This document shows positions 5,453-6,279 of a DNA stretch of 6,279 nt, one piece after another; position 1 is the stretch's first letter; each line of letters starts with the position of its first letter. The position numbers and the translations under genes were made by a program. Source of the stretch: an uncultured Eubacteriales bacterium (lineage in GTDB: Bacteria; Bacillota; Clostridia; Oscillospirales; CAG-272); contig CASEEB010000010.1 of the NCBI GenBank assembly GCA_949286815.1, positions 1 to 6,279 on the forward strand. Direction: 5' to 3'. The notes below the pieces were generated by a model. The model was not told the origin of the DNA, searched no databases, and saw only the letters and a list, made by a program, of their open reading frames with translations.

Positions 5453-6279
5453 ATGGCAAAAGTCAATGAAAAATTTCAGGCCCTTAACGGCAGCATGACA
5501 GACCCACGGACAAGAAGATATCTTGTTCCCAAAAGAATTGTTCTGACAAAGGGGGACGTAAAGGACCCCGAAACTCTTCTTGTCGAAAAAAGCAACCAGA
5601 TAACGCTCGTTACAGGTCCTCACTGCACTCTTGAAAACCACAAGGGACAGCCCAACGCCGCGGTGCTTGTGGATTTCGGGATAGAATTTTCCGGAAGCGC
5701 AAGACTCATGATATGGGGAGTCAGAGGAAGAAACAACCGCGCCGACATTCTGGTACGCTTCGGCGAAAGCGTAAGCGAGGCGATGACACCCATATTTGAA
5801 AAAAACACTACCAACGACCACGCGATCCGCGACAGGGTGATGAACGTAGGATTTTTGTCCGCGAATGAGACAAACGAATCGGGATACCGTTTTGCATACA
5901 TAGAGCTTCTTGAAGAAGAAGGACTTGTGGAACTTAAAGCCATTCAGGGTGTTTTTGCTTACCGCGACCTTGAATACAAAGGTTCGTTCGAATGTTCCGA
6001 CGAGCTTATTACAAAAATATGGGACACGGCGGCATATACCGCGCATCTCAACATGCAGGAATATCTGTGGGACGGAATCAAGAGGGACAGGCTTGTTTGG
6101 ATAGGCGACATGCACACCGAGGTCAACACCATACTTACCACTTTCGGATTTGATGAAATAATTCCGAATTCACTTGACATCGTCCGGGATGAAACTCCTG
6201 TCGGAAACTGGATGAACGGCATATCTTCTTATTCGATATGGTGGCTGCTTATACATTGCGATCTTTACCGCGCGACCGG
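5453..6279 (+). CDS. Alpha-L-rhamnosidase-like glycoside hydrolase (GH78), 5' part only
   Basis: The frame is open to the right edge, giving 275 codons. There is no signal peptide, so the enzyme would act in the cytoplasm on imported rhamnose-containing oligosaccharides. Residues 1 to about 175 are beta-rich and correspond to the beta-sandwich part before the catalytic barrel. The catalytic (six-hairpin) domain begins near SFECSDELITKIWDTAAYT (178-196). It includes the GH78 active-site segment WDGIKRDRLVWIGD (206-219), equivalent to DCPQRxERxGWxGD of classical members. Asp207 and Asp219 are conserved, but the general-acid Glu position is Asp212 here. The start is set at ATG 5453: AGAAAGG (5433-5439) leaves only 1 nt before the in-frame ATG at 5441 and 13 nt before 5453, as in the ABC gene. 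If 5441 is used, four residues are added. The rhamnosidase family call is good; the exact substrate is not certain. Confidence 0.85.
   Translation, partial: MAKVNEKFQALNGSMTDPRTRRYLVPKRIVLTKGDVKDPETLLVEKSNQITLVTGPHCTLENHKGQPNAAVLVDFGIEFSGSARLMIWGVRGRNNRADILVRFGESVSEAMTPIFEKNTTNDHAIRDRVMNVGFLSANETNESGYRFAYIELLEEEGLVELKAIQGVFAYRDLEYKGSFECSDELITKIWDTAAYTAHLNMQEYLWDGIKRDRLVWIGDMHTEVNTILTTFGFDEIIPNSLDIVRDETPVGNWMNGISSYSIWWLLIHCDLYRAT

Noticed and set aside
5423..6115. 230-codon minus-strand open frame opposite the GH78 gene
   Set aside because: It is antisense to a frame with clear GH78 motifs, shows no recognisable domain and runs into the GH78 leader.

Overview
The window suggests a low-to-moderate GC Gram-positive anaerobe of the Clostridia (Oscillospiraceae/Ruminococcaceae-like gut bacterium). 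This is inferred from AGGAGG and AGAAAGG ribosome-binding sites, sigma-A promoters close to consensus, a BspA-type leucine-rich-repeat lipoprotein, a fused ATPase/permease ABC exporter of the Firmicutes MacB-like type, and a cytoplasmic GH78-like glycosidase. No tRNA, rRNA, insertion sequence, CRISPR array or phage gene was seen.

Layout from left to right. (1) Bases 1-1473, minus strand: the N-terminal 491 codons of an ABC exporter with an ATPase fused to a permease, open at the left edge. (2) Bases 1474-2031: a divergent AT-rich control region. It holds a structured leader and candidate promoter for the exporter, and a perfect extended -10 promoter for the next gene. (3) 2032-2850, plus: a surface lipoprotein with a Tyr/Pro/Gln-rich linker and a small LRR_5 domain. 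(4) 2980-3336, plus: a stand-alone member of the Anabaena sensory rhodopsin transducer (ASRT, DUF1362) family with its own promoter. (5) 3356-3403: a bidirectional terminator shared with the convergent gene. (6) 3454-5046, minus: peptide chain release factor 3 (prfC), read from a TTG start and a perfect consensus promoter. (7) 5047-5452: a second divergent control region with nested inverted repeats. (8) 5453 to the right edge, plus: the N-terminal part of an alpha-L-rhamnosidase-like GH78 enzyme.

The genes do not form one operon. Each complete gene has its own recognisable promoter, and orientations alternate. A loose theme can be inferred: envelope and carbohydrate functions (surface LRR lipoprotein, exporter, possible sugar-binding ASRT protein, intracellular rhamnosidase-like enzyme) around the housekeeping gene prfC. 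The window gives no proof that they cooperate.

The least explained signals are the long-armed, helically phased inverted repeat upstream of the GH78 gene, the stem-loops in the leaders of the GH78 and ABC genes, and the ASRT protein in a setting with no rhodopsin. No clearly new multi-gene system was identified.
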